A DNA stretch of 64,000 nucleotides. Origin: Metellina segmentata. Lineage: Eukaryota; Arthropoda; Arachnida; Araneae; Tetragnathidae. Below, piece by piece: positions 13,301 through 20,560 of this stretch (the first letter of the stretch is position 1; every line of letters starts with the position of its first letter). Location: assembly GCA_947359465.1 (NCBI GenBank), contig OX375880.1:13958120-14022119 (forward strand). The letters are read 5' to 3'. The notes under the pieces are model-generated. The model was not told where the DNA came from and ran no database searches. It saw only the letters and a list, made by a program, of their open reading frames with translations. The position numbers and the translations under genes are program-made.

Positions 13301-16300
13301 ATCTACTACTAATTGTTTAAGATTCTAAAATTCAAATTTTGGATATGATAATTAATTTTAAAAAATGAATTCCCTATTTTAGCTAATGCAATATTGCATG
13401 TTTCCTGTAGGCCTTCTGGAATCTTGTAGTCTAAAGGTTAAACCAATTGATTTCATACTTAAATGCATAGCTTAAATCCAAGAAGACTGTTTTTATAAAC
13501 AAATGATATAAGCTCAAAGTAATAAAATACAAAAATGAATGATGAACTGTATTAATATGAAAATTGCAGAACATACAAGGCTGAAATAAGTTTTAATCAA
13601 TCAAAATGAAATTTAAATCAACACTGATGTGTAGGGAACTTTTTCAAATCAAATTCAAAATCGAGTTAACTTTGGGAAGTTGGCATATTTACTGAACATA
13701 GGAGTCATTTTCAACTAGTAAGGTACCTATTTAAAGTCTAGTGAGACAAAAAAGGCATTGATAAATTCTGTAAATTATTTTTAAAAAGATGAAACCTTAA
13801 GAAATTTTAAAATTGAATCCTATTGATTGGTAAGATCAGTTCCAAATTACATATTTTCATACTACTGTATTGGATTTTAATGTAATTCTTTCCTTTTCAA
13901 TCCACATTAAAGCGAAGATCAAATGACAATCTTAAGAACATTTTCATAGTATAAATTTCTTTTGCTTGTAAAGTTAATTTCCTCAAAAATATATGAAATA
14001 TAATAAAAATGAAGTACCTGTTTCACTGAATAACCTAATAGATTTTTATCAGCTTTATATTGTAGACCAAGAGGAGCAGCAGCACTGGAATAAGTCTGAT
14101 ATTTCTGCAAATACCTCAACCTGAAAACATCAATACATATAATTCTCTTACGTGGCACACAAAAATGACGTTATTTGTTATTGCATTTTGGCAACACTGT
14201 ACGATTGTTTGTTTACCATGAAGCCTTGCACCTCAATTGAATTTAAAGCGTTATCAGATGAAATTTCATTGAAAAAATAATAATTTAGTCAAGCTGTTGT
14301 AGCTTATACTAGAAATCAAAGTAGTAGAAGTTTCAGAGCCCATTTAAAAACGGCCTTTTTCAGTAACAACAATTATAGTTAAACAAGACGCTTGCACAAC
14401 AACTTTCGACTACAAACACAGTGAAAATGTGTATGGGTGGCTCGATGTGCTAGGGAAATGTACACACAAACAACATGCTGGGTATTCAATTTCCAAAGCA
14501 GAGCTCACATTTCCAGTCAAAATTTGCTCAAAGTTTTCATTTGAATTCTATTTTCAGAGATCCTATATATATCTTCTATAAAACAACAAATTTATGTTTG
14601 AAAAATATTTTTTTGGAATATTATCTTTTGTAAACAATTCCTTCTGCTAGGACACATGTCTACATTTATGTGAGTGAAGCGATCTTAGGTTCGCGCAGTG
14701 AACCAATGATTATTACAAAGTAATCTTCTGGGGGTTGGCGAGCGTCAGCGAGCTTTGGGCGGGCTCCCTAGAATTTTCTATTGTATTTAAAACAAATTCA
14801 AGACACCTAATAGAATTAACATTTAGCCACAGCTAGAGCATTTGTGAAATAGTAGAATTACAAGCAAAAATGTCTACTTTCAAACATTATTTTATTAGCA
14901 ATTTTAGTTGCCCAAATACAAAATAAATTGGCTAAAACACAAGATGTGTCAATTAAGTATGAAACTGATGTTGAAAATCTTGTCAAGAAATTGAAATTTT
15001 AAAATTAAAAAACAAATTTAATAAGGTTTTATGTGTTAATTCAGCAACCAGATTTTGATTATTTCTTTCACAGTTGCCATGGCTTTGTGCCAAAACTTTA
15101 AAATTGGTGTCATTTGGAAATCCCCCAACAAAAAAAAATTCAAAACAATTTCAGTCTGCAATTTGTTTTTTAAAAAAAGGAACTAAATTTTCACTGTCTT
15201 TTTTGGTGGATTTTCAGAAAAAGACATCACAAATATGTTAGAAAATCTGATATGAATCACAATATATGAATCACATCCTACTGAACAAGTGTACTAATCA
15301 GACTACATAAAAGGTTGCACTAAAAACACAGGATTAGTGGTGAGAGGATTCAGAAGCATTGGATTAACCTTGCATTGGAACAACATAGCAGGGTATTTGT
15401 GAGAGGAATGGAATATCTATTGTGCAGTTCGTCAAAAAAGTAAAAAATATGAAATCACCCAAATTTTTTCTTCATACAAATCAAACATGTAAAGAAAATT
15501 TTGTTTCCATTGTTTGATTCGATAACAGATTGGAAACAAATTTGTCACCAAAGATATAGATATATGTCCCTTTTGATATATTGTCACTCAAAGTGCAGAA
15601 GGTTGTATGCCAAGGATTTCATTTTCTCTTTTATTATTGCTGTGTGGCATTTTGTGATTTTCACCTGGTGGCAAAATCTCTAATGTCATCAACTGATACA
15701 ATAAACTAAGAACAACACCCAAAGTAGATTCAAATCTTAAAGCAAAAATATTTGTTTCTTCGCTCTCCTAAAAAATGCAGCTTTTGGACAAACGACCTTT
15801 AGCGCTGAGTAACGATATGTATTATTTCAATTATAGAGCTTGTCATTTTTCATTGGATGGGGACTTATCAAATTTTTTTGAACAAAGCTTTCTCAGAATC
15901 TTGAAGATTGCATCATCCTGTTCGATTTTGAGAAATGAGAAAGTTATCACCAATATTGTTAGTTTACATTATTTTCCAGTATTCTACACAACTTTAATGA
16001 GTTTTATCAGAGCGGACATGTCGGTCGAACGAATTATATAATTATACACATGCTCAATGTTTGATTTCCACACTCGACATTAAACAGTAAGCACTGGTGT
16101 GATTTCTTCCATATCCATATACTTTTAAACTGCAAAATGTTCTTTTAAAAATGTTTTTACACGCACACCCGTCAAATGCAACATACTATGCAATGCATAA
16201 ATCAGTCTTTCAATTGACATTCAAAGAGCAAAATACTCTTTACAAACGAATTCATTCATGAATACTGTTTTCCATCCAAATTAATTAATGACATTTGAGA

Positions 16301-16390
16301 GCAGAAAAATTAACAAAATACGAAAACCAGATTAAATCCTTACCGTCTGCAAATCGGCAGTAAATTGTTCCGTATAGGAATACGAAACAT
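1258..16390 (-). CDS. PITRM1: PITRM1/PreP presequence protease, exons 1-8 (3' part off window)
   Basis: Mitochondrial M16C metalloprotease that degrades cleaved targeting presequences and other peptides in the matrix. Coding exons, in transcript order, are 16390-16344, 14120-14018, 12805-12699, 9236-9085, 7975-7861, 6631-6535, 3432-3272 and 1384-1258. All junctions keep codon phase, giving about 303 residues, roughly the first 30 percent of a family member near 1030 residues. Exon 4 carries the inverted zinc site HILEH within a [14 protein letters not shown] block. Exon 6 carries GVVFNEMKG, whose Glu is the third zinc ligand in the family. Exon 7 has SGGDPLHIP and HYHPSN, and exon 8 [11 protein letters not shown]. 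The N-terminus is basic and lacks acidic residues, as expected of a matrix-targeting peptide. Introns are filled with transposon debris but no exon is broken. Confidence 0.93.
1985..2218 (-). repeat. tRNA-derived SINE, family E
   Basis: Read on the minus strand, GTGGCTCAGTGGTCATGCC (box A-like) and GGCTCGATTCCACCC (box B-like) start the element. The body contains CTCTTCTGTGTTAGTAAAA and a region rich in GCCATTAAAACC-like sequence. The same body occurs at 47895-48440. The element is in a PITRM1 intron, same strand as the gene. Confidence 0.7.
2243..2505 (-). repeat. SINE, head B with shared body
   Basis: The plus strand shows the family tail (GACGGTCCGGGATCAAT), then GAGGACAAC, then a CACGACAGATTTAA block, ending in a degenerate tRNA-like head (minus strand AGCCCGGTTGGAAGA and GGGTTGCGAATTCGAATCC). 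Related copies are at 7066-7345 and 18155-18415. Confidence 0.75.
3045..3096 (+). mobile_element. Helitron 3' end, family 2
   Basis: GGTTGGTGAGCAGAGGCGAG is followed by a GGGG...CCCC hairpin and CTAG, with T as the next host base. This is the Helitron 3' layout (hairpin, then CTRR, inserted at A/T). Similar ends are seen at 7345-7391, 14720-14771 and, reversed, 19183. The 5' end of this copy is not recognised. Confidence 0.55.
3272..3432 (-). CDS. PITRM1: PITRM1 coding exon 7
   Basis: Acceptor CTTTCACAG and donor GTGGAA bound 161 nt. Encodes [20 protein letters not shown], then [20 protein letters not shown] and HYHPSNC. This matches the family segment with HLQN, SGGDP, IPxLT and HYHPSN. No open frame runs much past it, so it is easily missed by ORF-length filters. 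Confidence 0.95.
4133..5249 (+). mobile_element. Tc1-like element with internal deletion and broken transposase
   Basis: Inverted ends CACTCAGGAACAGTGAAAAT and the reverse complement of ATTTTCAATGTTCCTAAGTG are flanked by TA on both sides, the Tc1/mariner target. Inside, [20 protein letters not shown] is the N-terminal helix-turn-helix, and [20 protein letters not shown] near 4980-5050 is the C-terminus. Frames change several times and the central catalytic D...E region is mostly missing: the element is about 1.1 kb against roughly 1.6 kb for intact relatives. It sits in PITRM1 intron 6, antisense. Confidence 0.88.
5253..5840. repeat. Intronic duplicated block, copy 2
   Basis: Aligns with 650-975 but with about 260 bases more in the middle (roughly 5400-5700). 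It begins right at the Tc1-like element's right end. The exon-like segment of copy 1 is present as TTTTATCTTTTTCGTCGAAT and onward to GGTACGTAA, but its acceptor AG has become AA. Confidence 0.55.
6535..6631 (-). CDS. PITRM1: PITRM1 coding exon 6, third zinc ligand
   Basis: Acceptor TTTCTTCAG and donor GTAAGT bound 97 nt. Encodes [16 protein letters not shown], then [13 protein letters not shown]. The Glu in FNEMKG corresponds to the distal zinc-binding Glu of the family. Ends in phase 0. Confidence 0.95.
7066..7345 (-). repeat. SINE, head B with shared body
   Basis: Tail (GACGGTCCTGGATCAATCCC), GAGGACAACACC, the GACAGATTTAACGTGCACC block and a minus-strand head with AACCCAGTTGGAAGAGTAAT and GGGTTGCGAGTTGAATCGAA. 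It abuts a family-2 Helitron end on its right. Confidence 0.78.
7345..7391 (+). mobile_element. Helitron 3' end, family 2
   Basis: TAGTCGAGCAGGGGGCAGAG then GCGCCCTAG followed by T. The GGGGGC...GCGCCC hairpin before CTAG matches the ends at 3096 and 14771. Confidence 0.5.
7861..7975 (-). CDS. PITRM1: PITRM1 coding exon 5
   Basis: Acceptor TCTCATAG; 115 nt encoding [20 protein letters not shown] then [17 protein letters not shown], matching the family block with [17 protein letters not shown]. The donor is GTTGGT, a weak 5' splice site chosen because its two leftover bases (AG) join G of exon 6 to make Arg in frame. Confidence 0.92.
8149..8290 (-). mobile_element. mariner 3' end fragment
   Basis: Minus-strand translation gives GAFFEGDYV, the C-terminal signature of mariner transposases (a short F/GxGDY-V stretch). 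It is followed by a terminus that reads AGGTTTGTCCGGAAAGCTTC on the plus strand, mariner-like. The rest of the element is absent. Confidence 0.55.
8381..8807. mobile_element. MITE with 13-bp terminal inverted repeats
   Basis: Starts CAGAGTTGCCAAC and ends TTGGCAACTCTG, about 427 bp, with no coding capacity. The CAGAG terminus suggests hAT, but the flanking 8-mers (AAAACTAG, AACTGGGC) do not match, so the superfamily is unproven. Confidence 0.55.
9085..9236 (-). CDS. PITRM1: PITRM1 coding exon 4, zinc-binding HxxEH
   Basis: Acceptor CGTTTCAG and donor GTATGT bound 152 nt. Encodes [12 protein letters not shown], then [13 protein letters not shown] with the M16 inverted zinc motif HILEH (two zinc His and the catalytic Glu), then [15 protein letters not shown] and LSTFMNAFT. 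This is the most diagnostic exon of the gene and every catalytic residue is present. Confidence 0.97.
9237..10417. other. PITRM1 intron 3, part without recognised features
   Basis: AT-rich sequence between exon 4 and the SINE and hAT remains. I see no coding similarity, repeat copy or regulatory signal. The open frame at 10418-10684 overlaps a SINE body and is not a gene. Confidence 0.5.
10540..10665 (+). repeat. SINE body fragment, headless
   Basis: GAGCTGGTGCACACTAAATC, then AGTTTGAAGTGCCAGCTCAG and GTTGCCTCATTATCTAAC match the shared SINE body seen at 18230-18360. The tRNA head and tail are missing. Confidence 0.65.
10821..12330 (-). pseudogene. hAT-family transposase relic
   Basis: Minus-strand reading gives recognisable hAT C-terminal sequence. 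[20 protein letters not shown] is in the upstream half, then [20 protein letters not shown] once the inserted SINE is spliced out, then [20 protein letters not shown], the conserved hAT dimerisation block (GN-AVERxFS). The frame is interrupted by stops and by the SINE at 11493-11767. It sits in PITRM1 intron 3, same strand as PITRM1, but shares no splice frame with it. Confidence 0.85.
11493..11767 (-). repeat. tRNA-derived SINE (family C) with 14-bp target duplication
   Basis: Flanked by TAATTCCTCATATA at 11479-11492 and 11768-11781. On the minus strand the head reads GGCCGACCATCCAGTCTAGT then GGTCAAGGTGTTGGCCTCTG, box A-like, with GGTACGAATCC as box B. The head matches SINE A but the body is different and ends in two imperfect repeats of about 60 bp (TGACCATCACTTCCAGCC and TGACCATCGTTTCCTGCC). 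It splits the hAT transposase. Confidence 0.9.
12699..12805 (-). CDS. PITRM1: PITRM1 coding exon 3
   Basis: Acceptor TTTTGTAG and donor GTAATT bound 107 nt. The peptide [20 protein letters not shown] continues to [13 protein letters not shown] and matches the family segment with a VPEL-LTAVKLTH core and a YLHLAREDTNN-like end. It starts in phase 0 and leaves two bases (GG) that join T of exon 4 to make Gly. A hAT MITE starts only 27 nt upstream of the acceptor (at 12832). Confidence 0.92.
12832..13450. mobile_element. hAT MITE, CAGAGGTTCC family, diverged
   Basis: Begins CAGAGGTTCCAAACTT and shares the internal blocks AAATGGGGCTCATGAG and GGGAGTAAAATATT with the better copy at 56943-57538. 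The far end, near 13450, is degraded. Its proximal end is 27 nt from the PITRM1 exon 3 acceptor. Confidence 0.6.
14018..14120 (-). CDS. PITRM1: PITRM1 coding exon 2
   Basis: Acceptor TGTTTTCAG and donor GTACTT bound 103 nt. The peptide ends in [16 protein letters not shown], matching the family segment where the mature protease begins (a YK-G-x-x-x-GF/YxVxQ pattern). Its first half ([11 protein letters not shown]) is probably the end of the targeting peptide. Ends in phase 0. Confidence 0.9.
14121..16343. other. PITRM1 intron 1
   Basis: About 2.2 kb of AT-rich intron. It contains one family-2 Helitron-like end (14720-14771). I see no coding similarity; the open frames at 15501-15683 and 15775-16041 lack any family signature. 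Confidence 0.55.
14720..14771 (+). mobile_element. Helitron 3' end, family 2
   Basis: GGGGGTTGGCGAGCGTCAGC, then GAGCTTTGGGCGGGCTCCCTAG. Same layout as at 3096 and 7391. The next host base here is A rather than T, so it may be a mutated or truncated copy. Confidence 0.45.
16344..16390 (-). CDS. PITRM1: PITRM1 coding exon 1, mitochondrial targeting peptide
   Basis: Opens with ATG and reads [15 protein letters not shown] plus two bases (CG), then a GTAAGG donor. The two bases join the first base (G) of exon 2 to give Arg. Several Arg, no acidic residue and alternating hydrophobics fit a matrix presequence. The exon is too short for similarity alone; the call rests on the matching phase, the strong donor and the presequence composition. 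Confidence 0.75.
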
Positions 16391-16663
16391 GATCAAATCT
16401 ACTATTTAAATGTAAAGCTTTAAATTATTCGCAAAGTAAGAATTCAAAAGATGAGAAATGTATTAGCTTGGGCAAATTTCTTTCTGTGGGACACGAGCAG
16501 AATTTTCAAAAGGAAACCTATATTGTTTTGATTTTAATTTCAAATGTGAAAAGGCATGCCCTGTTGTTTATCATTGCTGCAAATTTCGTAATGCGCACGC
16601 TGCATAGACAATTGCCAGATATTTTTCTTGCTACATTTTTTTTTATTAAATGACATATTACAG

Positions 16664-17005
16664 CGATACAGGTAATTGATATTTTTTTTCTAGTTTTCGT
16701 CATACTAGAGCAACACAACGGGCTATTGACGACGGTCAGGAATCAATCCCTTGAGGGAAAGATCCGAGGACAACACCTCGTAATTTTGAACCACGGACAG
16801 ATGACGAAGCAACACCTGAGATGGCACCACACTCTCCAAACTTCCTCACCAACCCAACCTGAGGACTTTCGGCCACGACAGTTTTAAGGTGCACCAGCCG
16901 CCTCTATACCATAAGCTAACAAACATCCATGCCCGTTCCCGGATTCGAACCAGAAACATTCCGATCTAGAGGCTAACATCTTAACCACTATACCAGTAGG
17001 TCGGC
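16664..17005 (-). repeat. SINE A, full length, with 12-bp target duplication
   Basis: Flanked by GACATATTACAG at 16652-16663 and 17006-17017. On the minus strand it starts with a tRNA-like head (ACTGGTATAGTGGTTAAGAT, box B GGTTCGAATCC), continues through the shared body (GGCCGAAAGTCCTCAGGTT) and ends with the tail GTCGTCAATAGCCCGTTGTG and a T/A-rich run. It lies upstream of the PITRM1 start. Confidence 0.9.
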
Positions 17006-17031
17006 GACATATTACAGGAACCACCGAGAAG

Positions 17032-17069
17032 TAGAGTGCTATGTATAAAGTGATTATATAGGCACTCTA
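17032..17069. mobile_element. 38-bp minimal hAT element with 8-bp target duplication
   Basis: The sequence starts TAGAGTGCTATGTATAA and ends ATTATATAGGCACTCTA with four bases between. CCGAGAAG flanks it on both sides (17024-17031 and 17070-17077). Its ends match the terminal repeats of the 540-bp hAT MITEs at 19194-19731 and 28100-28639, so it looks like an internal-deletion derivative reduced to the terminal repeats, or an aberrant insertion of them. Confidence 0.85.
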
Positions 17070-17219
17070 CCGAGAAGTAACCTGTATTGTGACGTCTTAG
17101 GGATGGAAGCGTCATCTACTGCATAAGAATGTTTGCAATGGTCTTGATTAAATGTATTTATTTATAATATACTTAAGGATAACCTTATATAAAACTTAAG
17201 AAATAACCTTGACGAAATT

Positions 17220-17640
17220 TGATAGGTGGCGTTTTACAGAATGGTAGAGTCTCTACCAAAATGGTAAATTGTCCTTTTCGCAGAAACTCCGATTTGGATT
17301 ATCCGACTCGGTTGAGCCCTTCTCCAGACGTTACTCGGTTGACTAAATGTTTTCTAGCTCGGGTGAGCTTCGACAAAAGTTCTCGCACGCGTGTGCGAAG
17401 TCAGCAAACGGCAGCTCAGGGTCGAGCTTTTCTCCCGTCTAATAGGCAAAATCCCAGTTTGGGCGATCAGTTCGACAGGTAGTGCAATGCAGCACTATAG
17501 CAGCTCAGGCTTGAGCTCTTTTCGCGTCTCCTAGACGGAATCCCAGTTTGGGCAATCCGTTCTGAGTCTACGAACAGCAGTCGCGACTCGGCGCGTCTCC
17601 AGAGACGGGGTATCGGACCAAAAAAAAAAAAAAAAAAACG
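17220..17640. repeat. GC-rich block with an internal duplication
   Basis: AATCCCAGTTTGGGCGATCA (17450-17470) and AATCCCAGTTTGGGCAATCC (17540-17560), each preceded by CAGCTCAGG and a TCTCC/TCTCG run, form two imperfect repeats about 90 bp apart. A run of 19 A ends the block. CpG is frequent, unlike the surrounding DNA. It could be a retroposon 5' region or the upstream promoter region of PITRM1; I cannot tell which. Confidence 0.4.
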
Positions 17641-18150
17641 AGAACGGTTTTAACTTTAGCCTGATCAGTTTGATCCCTCGGTCTCTACTCTCTTCTTCCA
17701 ACCCCAAACGCTCTCGACTCCCGAAAGTTCCAGGGGGTTGTTTACCCCCCCCCTCTCTTTCATTCGACACACTTGTCGTCTCGCGGTTGGCTGTTCAAAA
17801 TCGGTTGATTTTTCTCTTTCTCTCATTAGCGGACGGCGGCCCGAACAAAAAGCATCCGCGGTTTCTTGTGATGATGAGGAAGCAGCGGAAATGAAGTTTT
17901 CCCCTTTCTGATCGGACTCGCGACAAAGAGCCTTCGTTCCATTTCGGCCGAAATTCAATCACTCGAACCAACGCCAGCTCGTTAACTCTCGCGGTCTGAG
18001 TTCATACGCGGCGTGACCTTTCAGCGTCTTGCTTGACCTCTTGGTAGTTTCTCCGCCGAATGCTTATTTTTTCTTCCCTCGCCACAGACTTCGTCACAGT
18101 ACCCTCGATCTTTTAACTTTTTTTGAGAACCAAAAGATCAAGGTGTCCTT
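17641..18150. other. GC-rich stretch, nothing recognised
   Basis: CpG-rich sequence with a C9 tract near 17748 and pyrimidine-rich runs. The open frames here (for example 17665-17958 minus) have no family signature and look like shadow frames of a GC-rich region. Confidence 0.4.
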
Positions 18151-18154
18151 TGTG

Positions 18155-18716
18155 CAGCCCGGTTGGAAGTGTAACGGATTAGCAACCGGAGGGTTGTGAG
18201 TTCAAATCAAACCAAAGACCGTCGTATCGTAAAGAGGGCTGGTGCATGTAAAATCTGTCGTGGTCTCAAATATCCTTACGTTGGTGTTTTATGGAAGTTT
18301 GAAGAGTGGGGTGCTAGTTCAAGTGTTGACCTCGTCATCTGATCGTGGTTAAAAATTACCTAGTGTTGTAATCGGATCTTTACCTTGAGGGATCGATCCC
18401 GGAACGTCGTCGTCGCCGACCAACCGGTATAGTGGTTAAGGTGTTAGCCTCTAAATCGGAAAGTTCCTGGTTCAAATCCGGGTTCGGGCATGGATGTTTG
18501 TAAACGTATAGTGTAGAGGCGGCTGGCGCACCTTAAATCTGTCGTGGCCGAAAGTCCTCACGTTGGGTTGGCGTGGAAGTTTGGAGAGTGGGGTACCAGC
18601 TCAGGTGTTGCTTCGTCATCTGACCGTGGTTCAAAATTACGAGGTGTTGTCCTCAGATCTTTTCCTTAAGGGACTGATCCCGGACCGTCGTCAATAGCCC
18701 GTTGTATTGCTCTAGT
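18155..18716 (+). repeat. Dimeric SINE: head-B unit fused to head-A unit
   Basis: The first unit (18155-18415) has the head AGCCCGGTTGGAAGTGTAAC with GTTGTGAGTTCAAATC. Its body ends at GATCCCGGAACGTCGTCGTC. The second unit follows at once with the head ACCGGTATAGTGGTTAAGGT and GGTTCAAATCCGG, then the same body and the tail CCGTCGTCAATAGCCCGTTG. A further tail copy (CGTCGTCAATAACCGATTGT) follows at 18757-18800. Confidence 0.85.
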
Positions 18717-19182
18717 GTGACGTCAATTAAAAATTACCATTACCAATACAATCCATGCGTCGTCAATAACCGATTGTGTTGCTCCAGTGCGACGTTTATA
18801 ACATATCTACCTGTGTATTTTGTGAGTGAGTCGTTAAAGAAAGTAGATATTGGCATACAAATAAAATAGAACAAGATAGGTAACTTTGGTTCATTATAAG
18901 AGCAAACCACCATTACAAACTTTAAAATTTTGAACTTTCTGGTTTGATATTCTTTCGACCTTTCGCGTCAAAAATCCGTTGTGTGTTGCTCTTGTTCCGA
19001 TGATAGTTTAAATACCAATACCAACCTTCAACTTTTCAAATTGTTTTTTCAAGAGAACATTCGGACTCGTGGCGTAGGAAAGGGGGTTGCGGAGGGTGCG
19101 GGCTGCCCGGATGTCATCACAAATTGGGGTGACAAAATGGGAAAAAAAAAAATTTAAAAAAAAAAAAAAAATTTATTATTAA

Positions 19183-19780
19183 CTAGGGGTTTCTAGAGTG
19201 TTAATATAATAAGAGTGGCGACATACGGGAAACACTTTCTGATTGGCTTAGAGACCTTTTCTACCGCCCAAGGCGGTCTTTCCCTAGCTCCCGTAGACTT
19301 AACATGGGAACTTTTTGTGTGTTCGAGAAAAACGTGTGTACATTAAATAAAAAAGAAAATATAGTTTATTCATGTGCCATTTCGTGTTCTAGAACGCTTA
19401 TTTATTATTATTTTAGTGTTTTGTCAGTATAAATTTGAAGGGTTTTTAAGTAAATAGCTTTTTATGAACAACGTGGCGTTTCCCGCAATCTAAGTTAGCG
19501 CGTTGTGTAATACATTTCATCAATTACGCATGTATTGAGCGTTTATATGATTCATTTATACCTAATGTATCCATATTTTAACATTCATATGCTTTTTGTT
19601 CTCCTTGAAATGATATATTAATTCGCCAAGGAACCTTCTTTGAGACGATTTTGGTAGTAAAATGGCTGCCGCGTATGCGCATTGGGCCAAATTTGGTCCC
19701 TTGTCGCCACTCTTATTATATAGGCACTCTAGGGGTTTCCGCACGCTGCTCGCTTGCGCTCGCCATCCCCCGGGGATTTC
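19183..19780 (-). mobile_element. Helitron 3' end (family 2) split by a hAT MITE
   Basis: Removing the MITE and one target copy leaves CTAGGGGTTTCCGCACGCTG then CTCGCTTGCGCTCGCCATCC on the plus strand. On the minus strand this reads as the GGCGAGCGCAAGCGAGC stretch and hairpin before CTAG seen in the other family-2 ends, with T next. The element body would lie to the right. Confidence 0.55.
19194..19731. mobile_element. hAT MITE, copy 1, 8-bp target duplication
   Basis: GGGGTTTC at 19186-19193 and 19732-19739 flanks a 538-bp element with ends TAGAGTGTTAATATAATAAG and its inverted match before CACTCTA. TIRs extend to about 30 bp (GAGTGGCGACA inside). Internal sequence is the reverse complement of the copy at 28100-28639. 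No coding capacity. Confidence 0.93.
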
Positions 19781-20560
19781 TTCGCAAACCAAAACACCTT
19801 TTGCGCCCAGTGGCATATATGCGGGTGACTGAACCGCTCTAACCAGAGATCGCTAAGGCGTCGTTGGCTGGGGACGCCGAAAGTCGGCCAGGTGCTCAGG
19901 CTTCCGTGTCTAGTTGTGGTCCGGAATTGATATCGGCAGACACCCGCCGCTTGGATCGTGAGGTCACTTGATCAAGCGGAATGCCGGTTGGAGCTGGGGC
20001 TATTTTCACCGGTACTCTCGGTTTCCGTGTAACCGGAATAGCCGATGGTGGTCGGTGGGTGTTTTTTCGTCGTTGGGCCGAGTGATGGTTGATTTTATTC
20101 GGAAGTGCCTGGCTGGGGCTGGCGGGCTACCGGTAGGCGCCTGGCGATTCGGATTACTTTCTGACGGCTGGTTATCGGTTCGGGCCGGTAAGGAAAAGGC
20201 TGTAGGCTCGCTCGGGAGTAGTGACCCGGCGGGTAGGGGTAGGCCGCTATCCTTCCGGTCAAGTAGCGGCAGGAACCTCCCCGAGGTGCCACCTGGTAAC
20301 TAGGATGGCTGGAGGTTGTATCTCCGGACCTACAATAGGATAATACCTGCACACTTACGAATTTAGGCTATCTGGTAGTCGGCAGAGGTCTACATATCAC
20401 CATGGATGATGGTCCCGGTACTACCGCCCACGGGCCGGACATTAGGGTGAGAGAACAGTCTGCTGTCCTGCTGGGCTACTGAGGAGGGGGCGCCCAACTA
20501 GTAGATGCCCAGGAGGTTTGAGCTTCCTTCCTGTGAGTGACGTCTCGTGTTGTGTTGCAA
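19740..20560. other. GC-rich block of unknown origin
   Basis: High-GC, CpG-rich sequence unlike its neighbours, with GGGACGCCGAAAGTCGGCCA and many GGNCCGG-type words. Open frames exist (19968-20303 plus) without recognisable domains. Possibilities are the 5' untranslated region of a non-LTR retroelement or Helitron cargo. Confidence 0.4.

Noticed and set aside
17665..17958. Open frames in the GC-rich block
   Set aside because: Overlapping frames on both strands with no motif; expected by chance where stop codons are rare.
18415..18500. A functional tRNA gene at the SINE head
   Set aside because: Box A and B are present, but no complete acceptor stem forms, and the sequence continues into a SINE body found elsewhere. 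The same reasoning removes the heads at 11767, 17005, 37406 and 48358.
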